NCBI GenBank assembly: GCA_029891345.1
Contig: CM057002.1
Location: 67,040,590 to 67,104,589 of the forward strand
Length of the DNA: 64,000 nucleotides
Direction: 5' to 3'
From: Dryococelus australis
Taxonomy: Eukaryota > Arthropoda > Insecta > Phasmatodea > Phasmatidae
The notes beneath the pieces are model-generated. The model searched no databases and was not told the origin of the DNA. It saw only the letters and a list, made by a program, of their open reading frames with translations. Below are positions 7,975 to 19,486 of the stretch, piece after piece. How positions within the stretch are numbered: position 1 is the stretch's first letter; each line of letters begins with the position of its first letter. Made by a program: the position numbers and the translations under genes.

Positions 7975-7980
7975 AACGTA
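7975..7980 (+). repeat. target-site duplication AACGTA, right copy
   Basis: Exact copy of 419-424, directly after the right inverted-repeat tip ACTACT. Confidence 0.93.
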
Positions 7981-9844
7981 GCAAAAATGTAAAGTTTTTG
8001 AAAACACTCAGCTGAAATTATTTTCCCTCTCTCCCGTTGCCTCTAAGTAAACTACCAAGAATTTCTTGCCGAGTTAAAACGTTTTGAAAACATCCAGAAG
8101 TGGCGTATACGAAAGTTATTGTATAACGGTAAGTTTGCGAATGTATTTTTTCTTATGTACTTGCCAGACAATTCTTGATATATCATGGTTTCCTTAGAGA
8201 CGTCGTCTTTGTATTGCGACCAGCGCTCTTTCCCAAAGAGACTCCGTATCTTCACGGGGTGGGGGGGGGGGGAGGAAAGCCACTCTGTTTTAGGTGTTTA
8301 TTTATCCAATCAAACATAAATTATTCGTTATCTTATTTATTTTAGAAGATAACCCTTTAAACAGCCGTGCAAAATGACTTATTATCATATTATATTTTAA
8401 TCATGCACAAATTTTTACTCTATAGCCGTAAGCCTTAAGAACTACCAGAAATAATACCAATTTTGAAAAAAAAAAAATTAAACATCAAGCTCGATTTCAA
8501 GTATATCATGTATGATTACTACGTCTGATATTAAAATAATTATCAGTTATCTACCACTAAGATACCAACGCCCTACGTATTTACCTGAAGATAATATTCG
8601 ATAATTTACATAGATTTTCGGACAGCAATCATTTAATACATTTAGCACTTATAAAGAATGTAAAAGTTAATATTGTCAACTATAAACTTAAAATTATTTT
8701 GGAAGAAAGTATATATTCGTTTGTGAAACGCTTATCATTTTTTGCGGTAATCTCCAGAATTCTTGCTTTAACTACAACATCGTCTGAAGTCCATCAGACT
8801 TTTTATGGAGCTAACTGTTTCTGTAATGATATGTTCTTGTAGCGAGGTGTCATTAACGGTCGATAATAGGATTTGGTCGACTTCGCGCTGATTTCACACC
8901 GACTGGCTACACCTCCGCGTGACCGACAATTTGCTCTCGTCTCGTAAAACTACCAAAAAGATTACCGATAGTCTTGATTGCTTCCGTGATCACATGTACG
9001 CACACAGGCTGTTATTATCGCATGTGGAACGCCAGCATTAAAAAACTTCATAATATTAGTTACATGGTCATGATCTTTGTTGCCGTGTGTCTCACTTAGC
9101 CAGCATAAACTGTTCTGGAAATATAAGGTAATGTTTACGAAGCCATGTTTCCTTTATTTTACATCATGTAAAACAGTCTGGTAAATTAGTCGATTTATTA
9201 ATCATAACGTAAAGTGTTACAGAGGTTGTACAACGTATACACACGATAGGTCTGCATTATTTTATAAATAATTACACACTTAAATAAATTGTTAGCCTCT
9301 TTGAACACACAGGAAGGCGGTTTGTGGACTGTGTTGTACAGTATGAGGTTCACTGTCTAATGATCTCTGTGGATTTCTGATTTGTACACAACGCTAGATT
9401 TATAGTTCGTATTACTGTAACCAAACACAAAGCATAAGCTTATTGACTGTGATAGCATAAACAAATGTTGTGTTGGCGTTTAGTTAAGCGCGAATGAATA
9501 GTTTCTTATTTTCAATATCTGAGATCATAAGTTAAATTTAAGTCTTGAAAATTTTAAGCCACGATTGAATTTTGATAACGAGTAAGAGGATGAAACTATG
9601 ATTGTACGCACACATGATCATTGTTTAACTACATTTTATAATGCAGGAACGAAAATAATATATTTACAACGTTAACTGGCGTACTGCATATAATATCACT
9701 AGAAAATGCAGATTTTCCAAATAAAATAATGAACGTATTATCGGAGATTTCTGCGAGCTACTGCTGGTCTGTTTTGTGCACTAGTCACTAGTCATGTTTG
9801 TTATTATAACCTATACGACACAAACTTTGAATATCCTTTATTCC
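7981..9844. other. intergenic DNA, no recognised feature
   Basis: AT-rich host DNA directly right of the Polinton. A G12 tract lies at 8261-8272. No coding frame or repeat that I can place. Confidence 0.5.
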
Positions 9845-10090
9845 GAAGTGGCAACGATACCAGGATACTAAGCGTGCACTAGTGCGAAGTGGCAACGATA
9901 CCAGGATACTGAGCGTGCGCTAATGCGAAGTGACAACGATACCAGGATACTGAGCGTGCGCTAATGCGAAGTGACAACGATACCAGGATACTGAGCGTGA
10001 GCTAATGCGAAGTGACAATGATACCAGGATACTGAGCGTGCGCTAATGCGAAGTGACAACGATACCAGGATACTGAGCGTGCGCTAATGC
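9845..10090. repeat. 41-bp minisatellite, 6 copies
   Basis: Six head-to-tail 41-base units start at 9845, 9886, 9927, 9968, 10009 and 10050. Each begins GAAGTG(A/G)CAACGATACCAGG and ends GCGCTAATGC or a variant. Copies differ by a few substitutions only and there are no indels. Confidence 0.93.
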
Positions 10091-10843
10091 GAAAGCTGTG
10101 GTGGAAAACTGGACGCGTTGTACGAGTCAAATCAAGAAGGGAATTTTCGCTGCCGTCATGATAGTGTGTATTCACAAGTTGGCAACACTGTGTACAGGGT
10201 CTGTCTGAGGACCCACGCTGAATAAGATGCCTCTCGTCGTTTTTCCGACACAACATTCAACTTACGGCGACAATACCATCCAGGTTAGTCGGATACTTTC
10301 ATTGACTAGGATCTCCCTCGCCAATAACTTATACGTATGCATAGGAAAATTTCGCGAGTTCAATGTCCTGTATGCTAGACTCCACAATCCTTTGTATAGT
10401 CGAACCTCAGATGTTTGTTCATTGGCTGTTGTCCTAGTGTTATCCCACATTTGACAGTACGCGATTCGCTTCTTGTTCCCTTGCAAGTCGGCTATTGGCG
10501 CAGAGTCATCCAATTGCTAAGGGGACATCTGTGTACACACGTTTGGTATCTATCATGCCCTCAAATGAATTCGCCAATTTTTTCTAACCCTACTTATACG
10601 TATATACTTAAAGTAATTTTATTAAAACTCTGTTGTCTTCATAAAAAAATCCAGTTTAATTAACATAACCTTTCCCTCGTGTAGGTATAAAAGCATAAAC
10701 CGAGCATAGAATTTAAAACCCTTAACAAGTAACAGCACAGAGTAGTTAACAATACAGAGGTACAATAACCGCTTGTATCGCGAAGTGTAAATTAGCAACG
10801 TGTCGGAGAGCCGTTCGCCAATCAGCACTTGGTAACTTACTCG
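10091..10843. other. intergenic DNA, no recognised feature
   Basis: Only short random frames occur. No repeat or RNA structure was recognised. Confidence 0.4.
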
Positions 10844-10853
10844 CCAACTGGAA

Positions 10854-11106
10854 TTGAGTGAAGAGATTTGGACGGCTCTTAACATCGAGGTCTTGAGAGC
10901 CGATGAGGGTGATTGAGATGAGTATGGAGTAGCGCCGGAATGAAAGGGCGGTGGAAACGGGAGATGCCCGAGAAAACCCTCCGATCAAAGATATCGTCCA
11001 GCACGATTCCCACATGCGAAAATCCGGAGTCACCCGGCCTGAGATTGAACCTAGATCGCCTTGGTGGAAGGCGAGCAGGCTAACCGCTCAGCCACCGTGG
11101 CCCCCA
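10854..11106 (-). mobile_element. tRNA-derived SINE, copy 1
   Basis: Read on the minus strand it begins with a tRNA-like head GGGGCCACGGTGGCTGAGCG with an A box and a B-box-like segment. A conserved body follows (GATTTTCGCATGTGGGAATCG-like, then CGGCGCTACTCC, then TCGGCTCTCAAGACCTCGATG). It is flanked by the direct repeat CCAACTGGAA (10844-10853 and 11107-11116). Confidence 0.88.
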
Positions 11107-11116
11107 CCAACTGGAA

Positions 11117-11697
11117 GCTCAGCCAAATAGGGAACTTTTCGCGGGACTCAGTAGCCAATGAGACACAAGGCCTGTTCCAGGAGCCTCGCACAGCCAATGA
11201 GAGTATGTATACGCCTATATCAAAGGAACGCCACGACATTTTGCCTCTGTGCACTTATTTGCTCTGTGATCACAGCGACACAAGTGCACTTAATTACACA
11301 CAACATTAAATCTTTGCAGCACCTAGAATTATAAACTTATGTATGACTGAATATAAAGCTACCATGTAAGTCTTTTTAAAATACAACCCACGTAGACAAA
11401 TATTGCCCCAAATAAAATTGAGAGGTGTTGTCAACGAATTAAGGCTATTGCACAACAATATTATACCATCTACACGAAAGAAACACGGTTACAAAAACCT
11501 GTCGGTATCAAGAAATTCGCTTGCCTGTTGGTAACTCGACCAATAAGGAAAAACCTTACTGCATACAGTAGCCAATCAGACGCGAGATCAGTTTCCAAAA
11601 CTATCTCACTTCTACAGATTATGTAACCTACTCAAAAAAAAAAAAGTCTCGGCAGTTAAAAGTAGGGAAGTGTCCAAAAAATAGCTCAGAATATATT

Positions 11698-11699
<2 letters not shown>
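11117..11699. other. intergenic DNA, no recognised feature
   Basis: AT-rich with a poly-A run near 11634. No gene or repeat that I can place. Confidence 0.4.

Positions 11700-11761
<62 letters not shown>
11700..11761. repeat. (TA)n microsatellite
   Basis: About 30 uninterrupted TA units. Confidence 0.97.
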
Positions 11762-11763
<2 letters not shown>

Positions 11764-12166
11764 CTAGCTGCTCCTGAATTTTAATAATATGATATAAGCG
11801 CAATTTAAAAAAGGTTGACACCATACTTTTAAAGCTCCCCTTATTTAATTTTTTCATGTGGTTAGTTTAATAGTATTTATGTGAAATGAACCAATTAAAA
11901 GCATGACTTTGACAAAAAACAGAGGAACCGAAAATGTTCTAATTTTTTTAGGAATTAGTTTACAAGTAATGTCTGCATGTTGGACGCAATCCAGAAGCAT
12001 GCAGGGTATTAACATATTTTCTATCCAATGCTATCCGTTACGTAAAACCTCGTCGCAGTAAGTAAGTTCTCGGCGAGTAGGAAGTTAGTCTGTGGGACGG
12101 CTGCACTGCGTCCCGTGATGGTTTCCCCACTGAAGGTCGTTCTTTCCACGCGACAAGGATGAAAAG

Positions 12167-12607
12167 GAATTCGCCAGCTCCCCTATTCACAATTACACCG
12201 AGAAGCGCGGCCATTCCACGTGAGTACACCACAAACACTCGCCATTATACACCGCGCTCACCCATCTACACAGCCGAGCTGCGGGTGCTTGTCCTCTGAG
12301 AGTATACACCTTGACTTCGCCACAGCTGCTAGCTACAAGGTGAGCAGGAAGGTACGGGCCTGTAAACAAGATTGACAAGCCACGAGAATTCGCCAGCTCC
12401 CCAACTCAACAATTACACCGAGAAGCGCGGCCATTCCACGTGAGTACACCACAAACACTCGCCATTATACACCGCGCTCACCCTTCTACACAGCCGAGCT
12501 GCGGGTGCTTGTCCTCTGAGAGTATACACCTTGACTTCGCCACAGCTGCTAGCTACAAGATGAGCAGGAAGGTACGGGCCTGTAAACAAGATTTACAAGC
12601 CACGAGA
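12167..12607. repeat. tandem duplication of a 219-221-bp unit, two copies
   Basis: The unit starting GAATTCGCCAGCTCCCC occurs at 12167-12385 and again at 12386-12607 with very few differences. Both contain CACGTGAGTACACCACAAAC and AGTATACACCTTGACTTCGC. The high identity suggests a recent duplication. Confidence 0.9.
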
Positions 12608-13425
12608 AATGTCGTCTGCATATCTTCACGCTGTTGTCTCAAGGAAACCAGCCTTCCTCCCTAGTTTTGCTTTTACACTCCACGTAGTGCTTGAACTCCG
12701 CACAATAGCTGGTCCGTGATATATGTATGGACTACTTATAAATAATTCGCAGAGAAAAACTTTTTTCGCTGTTTATCGTTTATATTCACTACCAAGTGTT
12801 CCTTTACAATCTCTTTTGGACAAATGGGACACAGGGCACATCACAGGTCATAGTATATGCAATGCGTACGTTTACACACAACATATGATACAGTGTTTGG
12901 TCTTAAAAATTAAAATAAAATAATGCACACACAGGAAGCGCCAGTAACATTCAGAAACTACACTCTTAAGAAATTATTCGGAAACTTACTATACCAGTGT
13001 ATATGCTTGGTGAGAAAGCAGGAATGGTAATGTTTTCCCCTATACAGTCATTGCAGTGTTCCTACATTTTCTCAGGAAACAGTCAAATACATAGGGAATT
13101 TCCCAACTTTATACAGTAGGGATGTTAAACATTCATATATTTGCAACTCGATGTGTGGTATTATTACCACACAGCGTAGAGGTTTAAAAAATCCATTACA
13201 GTTTACGAAGTTTACCAGGAAAATTTTTTACATTGAATGAAAATATATAGCTTTCATTATCATAAGTCTAATATAAGTATCTACTTACACAGAAAACTAA
13301 AATACCCTTCGGCATGAAAAAAGCACATTAGAAGATAATAATAGTTTGTAAAGGTATTGTTTGAATATCATGCTATTGCTCCAACATAAATCTTAGTACT
13401 GCTGTTGAAGACAATTATATATTTT
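12608..13425. other. intergenic DNA, no recognised feature
   Basis: AT-rich, with no coding frame longer than about 70 codons and no family resemblance. Confidence 0.4.
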
Positions 13426-13440
13426 GATTTCAGAGAAATG

Positions 13441-13695
13441 AGTGAGTGAAGAGATCTGGGTGGCTCTTAATATCGTGGTCTTGAGAGCCGATGAGCGTGA
13501 AGTGAGGTGAGTACGGAGCGGCGCCGGAATGAAATGGCGGGGGTAGTGGGAGACCCCCGAGAAAACCCGCCGACCAGCGGCATCGTCCGGTACGATTTAC
13601 ACTTGCGAAAATCTGGAGTGAAGCGGCCAGGGATTGAACCCGGTTCGCCTTGGTGAGAGGCGAGCAGGCTAACCGCTCAGCCACCGTGGCCCCAT
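13441..13695 (-). mobile_element. tRNA-derived SINE, copy 2
   Basis: Same family as 10854-11106, minus strand, with head GGGGCCACGGTGGCTGAGCGG and B-box-like GGGTTCAATCCC. The direct repeat GATT(T/A)CAGAGAAA(T/C)G flanks it at 13426-13440 and 13696-13710. Confidence 0.9.
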
Positions 13696-14026
13696 GATTA
13701 CAGAGAAACGAAATCCTTTTTAATATAATGATGGGAAATCTGAAAAGACGTGCATATTTCTATTAGATCTTGTATTATGTTGATGAATTTCGCTGTTTGA
13801 TTTGAATTTTTCTAAATCATCTTAAACATGAGAGGGAATGTCATGAATATATTGGCTTTTAATGATTAGTAGGTTTTCGGACTTAAAAAGCTGTCTGCAA
13901 GATTCTCTATTTCTCTTGTTGCATAAAATAATTACGGTTTTCTTCTTTGAAGAAGGAAATGTTTTTTGCTGGCGGTTGAATTACTCCATAAAGTAATTCC
14001 GTGAGTTTCCCGGTAGCAAAATTTGC

Positions 14027-14130
14027 TTGGGCCACCGTTGGCCCAACTTTTGGCTATACCGTTGGGCCAACGTTGGCATATTACGTTGGCCTAAAACCGA
14101 CATGTCACGCGGCCCACCATGTAGGTTGGC
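14027..14130. repeat. cluster of palindromic GTTGGCC/GGCCAAC motifs
   Basis: At least five half-sites in about 100 bases include CGTTGGCCCAAC (about 14036), GTTGGGCCAACG (about 14061) and ACGTTGGCC (about 14083), in both orientations. It may be a transposon end or a structured repeat; no family is assigned. Confidence 0.6.
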
Positions 14131-14299
14131 AATCGAAATACGACATTGATCCAACTAAATGTTATATATAGTTCTGTGCACACTTACGAGTAGTGTTGTT
14201 TTGCTTTAGAAAAGCATCCGCAGAGTAATTTACAAACCAAACATTTACGAACAATTTTAAACAGAATTTAATACTCACCAGTCACAACAGTGCATTTTG

Positions 14300-14420
14300 C
14301 AACTAATAACCACTGGACAAGTCTAGTCACGGTAAAGTGAACCTTAGAAAAACCTCACTGTCTGTCAACTGGGATGGTATCGCACACATTCTCACTAAGT
14401 TTTAATACCAAGACCACATT
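14300..14420. mobile_element. partial copy of the CTGTTCACGGTAAAGTG MITE family
   Basis: It contains CACGGTAAAGTGAACCTTAG and TCTGTCAACTGGGATGG, which resemble the end and subterminal region of the long-form MITE. It is truncated, with boundaries unclear. Confidence 0.45.
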
Positions 14421-14916
14421 TAGAGCTGCAAAACTTACTTTGTGATTTCACTGGAAACGTGCATACAAAGAAAATTGTATTCCGTGGAAAGAAACAAGGC
14501 AAATATTTCCTGTGATGCACATATTTACGAAAGACAATTTTATTTCTTTCGAAAATATGTTACTGTGTTTGTGAGATTCTTAATATTCAGTTTCAATGTC
14601 GGTTCTGGTTCAGTTCGTGAGGAGCTTGCATCATAATAAATAGGGAATATTTTAAATAACACACTCTCTATACATATTAATAAATAAAATAAGCACTGGC
14701 CCAATTAAAGTTACATTTCACATTATTCGGGCCTTCATCTCGACTAAACTAATGGCTCCATGTTAATATTCGAAATAAATGTCACTCTTTGCGTAAATTT
14801 GTGAGTATGCTGAAAAATGTTGATGTTAGTCAACACACAATCAAATAATATGTTTATACGAAAAGTAGACCTACTTGCTATTGACACAAGAGTATGTGTG
14901 TGTGCGTGTAATTTCA

Positions 14917-15098
<182 letters not shown>

Positions 15099-15100
15099 TA

Positions 15101-15690
15101 TTACGGGAACTCATACCAAATGTGAGTTGTTTTTTTGAGAAATATATAACAATTACTTTGACACAATTTTAGTAATAAAAATATGCTTCAAAATAAAAAC
15201 TCCTTAAAAATATGGTACTTAATAATACAACGTGCATCACTTTTGTGCACATGAAAAAGATGACAAACTAATTTGTTTATGTTCCAGCCAATCACTAGAG
15301 GGACAGCTAACACGTGTGTAAGGGTGAGACCAGTCAAGGGCGTACATCTAAGTGATCGAGGAAGGAGCCCAGCCATAAAACAATAATAAAATAGCGGCTT
15401 TTGCAATACTTTTGCAATATATGCTACATACATGGATTTATGTGACTGGCATGCTCAAACAATTCGAAAAGTGAAGTGTGTTGAGAAATAAGAGTATTTT
15501 GCAATTTATTTCAAATCATTCAGTTTTAAGAACACCAAGAAAATGTTTTACTGTAATGGCGGTCTCACGGGTCGAGCTGTAACAAGGTAATACGCTTCTA
15601 CGTTCAGTCGAAGTATTACTCCTCAATGAAGTGAATTATTCTCCTCGGTTTATTCGATCTTATGTTCCCCGGAGCCTGGGTAGTTTGCCG
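15101..15690. other. intergenic DNA, no recognised feature
   Basis: No repeat family, RNA or coding frame recognised. Confidence 0.35.
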
Positions 15691-15699
15691 TCGATGGCA

Positions 15700-16350
15700 G
15701 TCAAAATGGAAGCCTATCCATCAGTGCGGGAGGTAGGTGGGTGGGGAAGGGGGAAGTAATACAATGTCGAGCACAATACAGCCACGGCTTAATATAAGCG
15801 ATACGCCCCGCTCTAGATCTAGTCGCCTGGAGAACGATGGAGGGAGAAGCAATAAGAGCGGACAAGCAGTCGAAATAAGCCCGGTACCTCCTTCTCACTC
15901 GGGTTGACCCGGGGTGGGGGTGGAGACTAATTCGTTAATCCCGGGGTATAGCGTTGGGCGATATTGCCCCTGGGGTACAGACCCTCGGGGTAAGACGACG
16001 TGGCCCATAAACGTGCGTGTGCGGGAGGCACAGAGGGCAATTCTGGTCCAGAAGTCAACTCTCGATATGAGCTGCCCGCTCTATCGTGTGTGTGGTCTGA
16101 GGGATCCCCCCCCCCCCCCCGCTGGGCAATCACTTCCTTCCTGCGGACACATTAACAACCCTCTTCCTTACTCCTCCTAACATCCCCAGGACTCCGACGT
16201 CAGCCAATACGTGCGGGTGAGAGGACAGCTCAAGTGTGCCCGCGCGTGTCCGCAATCCGCCACGCCCCTCTGCCCTCGTGGCAAGCCACAGACTAGAGAA
16301 CTTCACAGAGGCGAAGTATGCTCGCAGCTCCTGTGATGCTGGGCGAGGCT
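15700..16350. other. GC-richer island with a C15 tract
   Basis: A sharp rise in G+C and CpG relative to its surroundings, with C15 at 16106-16120. No open frame with protein-like composition was found. It could be a promoter, an untranslated exon or an old repeat. Confidence 0.4.
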
Positions 16351-16370
16351 CTGCTACGGATGTCGCATTA

Positions 16371-16820
16371 CATATATATATATATCGATACTATTATATT
16401 AGTTATTTATAAGTGTATCGCTTTATGAAACGAAATATCGAGAGAAAAATATCGACTTTTCGGTACATCGGAATCCGACATTTAATGTACCTATTTAATG
16501 CACCTATTTAATGTACCCATTTAAGGAATTTGAAAATGAAATGTAAAATTGATTGGAATGTTACTTATTGTCGAGACGAAGCATTGCAGAAAGATGTGGC
16601 ACCATATTTAGGTGCATGTAGCCAAGCAGACATCGTAATTCTTTAATTAAATTTTTGTATTCAAAACAGAGCTTACTAGAAGAGCATTTTAAGAATATTT
16701 ATTTCCGACACCTGTAAAGTTTAATGATTTCGATAAAACATCGTTGAAATATATCGACGATTTATATGAAAATATTGTTGATATAATATCGTAATTTCGA
16801 TATATCGAAACTTGTCCAAC
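16371..16820. repeat. cluster of TATCGA/TCGATA motifs
   Basis: At least six TATCGA-like motifs occur in 450 bases, including TATATATCGATAC near 16379 and TTCGATATATCGAAA near 16797. Three short direct repeats of TATTTAATG(T/C)ACC lie near 16490-16530. The palindromic motifs at both ends suggest a degraded transposon, but no inverted-repeat end is certain. Confidence 0.4.
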
Positions 16821-17369
16821 ATGCCTAGGCTCTGGGAACGCACCCTGTGTCTGATTGGCTACTACTGGTCGACAAACGGCGCTATAACATCTCGCTGGCA
16901 TGTGACGTCAATCTGCTGGCGTGTCTGGCTCAAGTATTTCCATTTGTTAACTGAAAATTAACTTCATCATATTTTGCAGCACTCGAACTTCTATTTCGAC
17001 CAAGATCCTTCTCGAGAGCGTGGTGATATTCTATAAAGGACACAATGAGGTTAGGTAAGGTTGGAGTCGGTTGGGTTTTGGAATATTAAATTGCTTAAAT
17101 GGTCTGGCATTTTAATAAATCTCACAACAAATAATTACTTTCATTCTAAAATAAATTATAATTTAATATTTCAATACGGTGCTCGTATGCCATATGGGCT
17201 ACCATTTATTTATATTCTCTCGCTTTTGAAATCGCATACATTCCTATAAAATATTTTATTCGTAAGCAAGGAACGTAAGGCCACAAAACTGCCACCCAAA
17301 AAAAAATTATCGCAGGGTTGAAAACAACTCTCGACCATAAAATACGCGAATGAACCTCGTAAACTCTGT

Positions 17370-17595
17370 GACAGCGAAGTCCTGAGTGCCGATGAGTGTG
17401 ATTGGGGTGAGTATGGAGCAGCGCCGGAATTAAAGGGCGGGAGCAACGGGATATCCTCGAGAAAACCCGCCATCCAGCGGCATAGTCCGACACGATTCCC
17501 ACTTGCTAAAATTCGGGAGTTGCCCGGACGGGGATGGAACCCGGTTCGCCTTGGTGGGAGGCGAGCAGGCTAACCGCTCAGTCACAACGGCTCCA
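17370..17595 (-). mobile_element. tRNA-derived SINE, copy 3 (diverged, truncated at one end)
   Basis: Minus-strand copy of the same SINE. The body (GGCGCTGCTCC, CGGAATTAAAGGGCGGGAG on the plus strand) and the tRNA-like head with GGCGAACCGGGTTCCATCCC are recognisable, but the 3' region near 17340-17380 is diverged. Confidence 0.8.
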
Positions 17596-17683
17596 ACAAC
17601 CAAAGGAAATATTGCAGGCGTGCTGGAGGGAAATGTATGTCACTAGCTGTGCGCAGATCTTTTCGCGTACGTTGAGTGCCCTT

Positions 17684-17684
17684 G

Positions 17685-17746
<62 letters not shown>
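17684..17746. repeat. (AAT)n microsatellite
   Basis: About 20 uninterrupted AAT units. Confidence 0.97.
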
Positions 17747-18088
17747 GTGTTCTCCAGACTCCAGATGGAAAGACGTGCTAACTTCACACGTCACTTAACT
17801 ACGTCCCGCCACGTCAAATATTTGTTGTACTGCCGCGAAAATTTATGGCAGGCAATAAAACAATAGAACTACGAGAGTGCTTGTCACAGTGTTTGGTTTA
17901 TCGAACTGCTTTACAGTCGCTGGCGCCATCCATCACTGTCAAGGGCTTGTGTTTCTGCGCCGTTACGCCACTTGAGTAACTTAACTGCACTTTCAAACAT
18001 CCTTTATTCCTCTGTGCAGCTGTCGCACACCGTCCGTATTTCACGATTCCCGTTCCTCGCAAATTTCTTGTTTCCCACTTACCTTGTT

Positions 18089-18474
18089 TATAAGCTGTTC
18101 ACGTTCAAATGAGCACTTTTGAAAGCCCTGCTTAAGATCTACTTGCATGCGCATTGTATATTCTTCCGCCTTATATAAATTCAACTATGCCACGGGTCTC
18201 ATCACTTTATTCATGCGCGGTAAAGTGAAACTATAAAGTTATTAAGAAAGTAAATATTTTACAAATCTGCTGATTTTTACACTTCGATGTATTTGAAAAC
18301 AAAACAAAAAGGGAAAGAAATAATCTATGCTATCACAAATGTTTGCCAATATTTTTTATTCGGCGTTAAGATATGGAACTACTTTCCATCCAACGTTACC
18401 GTCTTTGCTGAGCGAATGTCACTCTGTTCGCCCATCAAAATATATAGTGCTCAGTTTATCGTGAACAGCCTTTA
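18089..18474 (+). mobile_element. MITE, long form (TATAGGCTGTTCACGGTAAAGTG family)
   Basis: Ends are inverted repeats: TATAAGCTGTTCACG at the left and CGTGAACAGCCTTTA at the right. The interior shows GCTTAAGATCTACTTG, TCATCACTTTATTCATGCG and GGAACTACTTTCCATCC, shared with 38052-38476, 41553-41975 and 58958-59382. It has no coding capacity. Confidence 0.88.
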
Positions 18475-18507
18475 AAAAATTAGACACAACAGCTCATTGC
18501 GACGGTG

Positions 18508-18759
18508 GGGCCACGGCGGCTGAGCAGTTAGCACGCTCGCCTCCCACCAAGGTGAACCGGGCCGGGCTCAATACCCGACCGGGTCACCGGATTTTCACAA
18601 GTGGGAATCGTGCAGGATGATGCCGTTGGTCGGCGGGTTTTCTCAGAGATCTCCCATCCCCCCTTTTTCATTCCGGCGCCGCTTCATATTAACTTCAATC
18701 ACCCTCATCGGCTCTGAAGACCTCGCCGTTAAGAGCCGCCCATATATCTTCACTCTTCA
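18508..18759 (+). mobile_element. tRNA-derived SINE, copy 4
   Basis: Plus-strand copy starting GGGCCACGGCGGCTGAGCAG and ending ATATCTTCACTCTTCA. The 15-base direct repeat CTCATTGCGA(C/T)GGTG flanks it at 18493-18507 and 18760-18774. Confidence 0.92.
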
Positions 18760-19087
18760 CTCATTGCGATGGTGAAATGGGACAACCATCAATGGCAACT
18801 GGACTACAAAGTATTTATTGAAAATGTGTGTTTAATGCAATATTAGTTTTTACTCATGATCGCAAACAGTTTGTTAATTGCTCATTTTGGGATCATCAAA
18901 TGTTTTGTGTTCACCATAGTGTTTAAGTCCCATTATTTTTCAATCTGAAGAAATATATAATATGGCGTTAATGGAACAGCGTTACGGTTTAGATACGCCA
19001 TTTCTATATAACTGTTCTGTGTGTAGTACAAATAAGTCTCCGGTGACTTATACATTCTTTTCTTCAAACATTATTGTGAGCAGGAAA

Positions 19088-19486
19088 TTAATAAAACCTT
19101 TAAAAACGAAACTTTTATTTATAGATGAACTAAAAAGATAAAAATTATTAGAGGAGTAGTTGCAGAATTTGTAGAACTTGTAAGACGTGGTCGAACAGCC
19201 GTAATAAATTTTGCCAAAAATTTTGTGTATAAAAGTTTGGCGCCTTACGCAAGATATGTGCTTACTGCGCTTACGCAAACGAGGTATACGTTCTATATTG
19301 CGCCAACGTTTTATATACTAAATGTAAATTGATACAAAAATATTAATTTGCAGTAAAGATTATTACGGTTGTTAGACCACGTCTTACACAAGTTATATAA
19401 ATTCTGTAACTATTCCTATAGTTATTTATATATATATATATAGTTCATTTATTAACTTTTATAAAGCTTGGTTTTAAAAGGTTTTT
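19088..19486. repeat. long imperfect inverted repeat (foldback, about 120-base arms)
   Basis: The left arm 19088-19210 is mirrored by 19352-19486. Matching blocks include AAACCTTTAAAAACGAA with its partner at about 19465-19485, and the segments AGTTGCAGAATTTGTAGAACTTG and AAGACGTGGTCGAACAGCCG with inverted partners at 19360-19410. The loop is about 140 bases. A transcript would fold into a long hairpin. Confidence 0.75.

Noticed and set aside
9845-10090. Tandem array as satellite centromere or CRISPR
   Set aside because: Only six contiguous copies with no spacers; an ordinary minisatellite.
17578-17794. Poly-Leu and poly-Ile minus-strand frames
   Set aside because: Artefacts of the AAT microsatellite.
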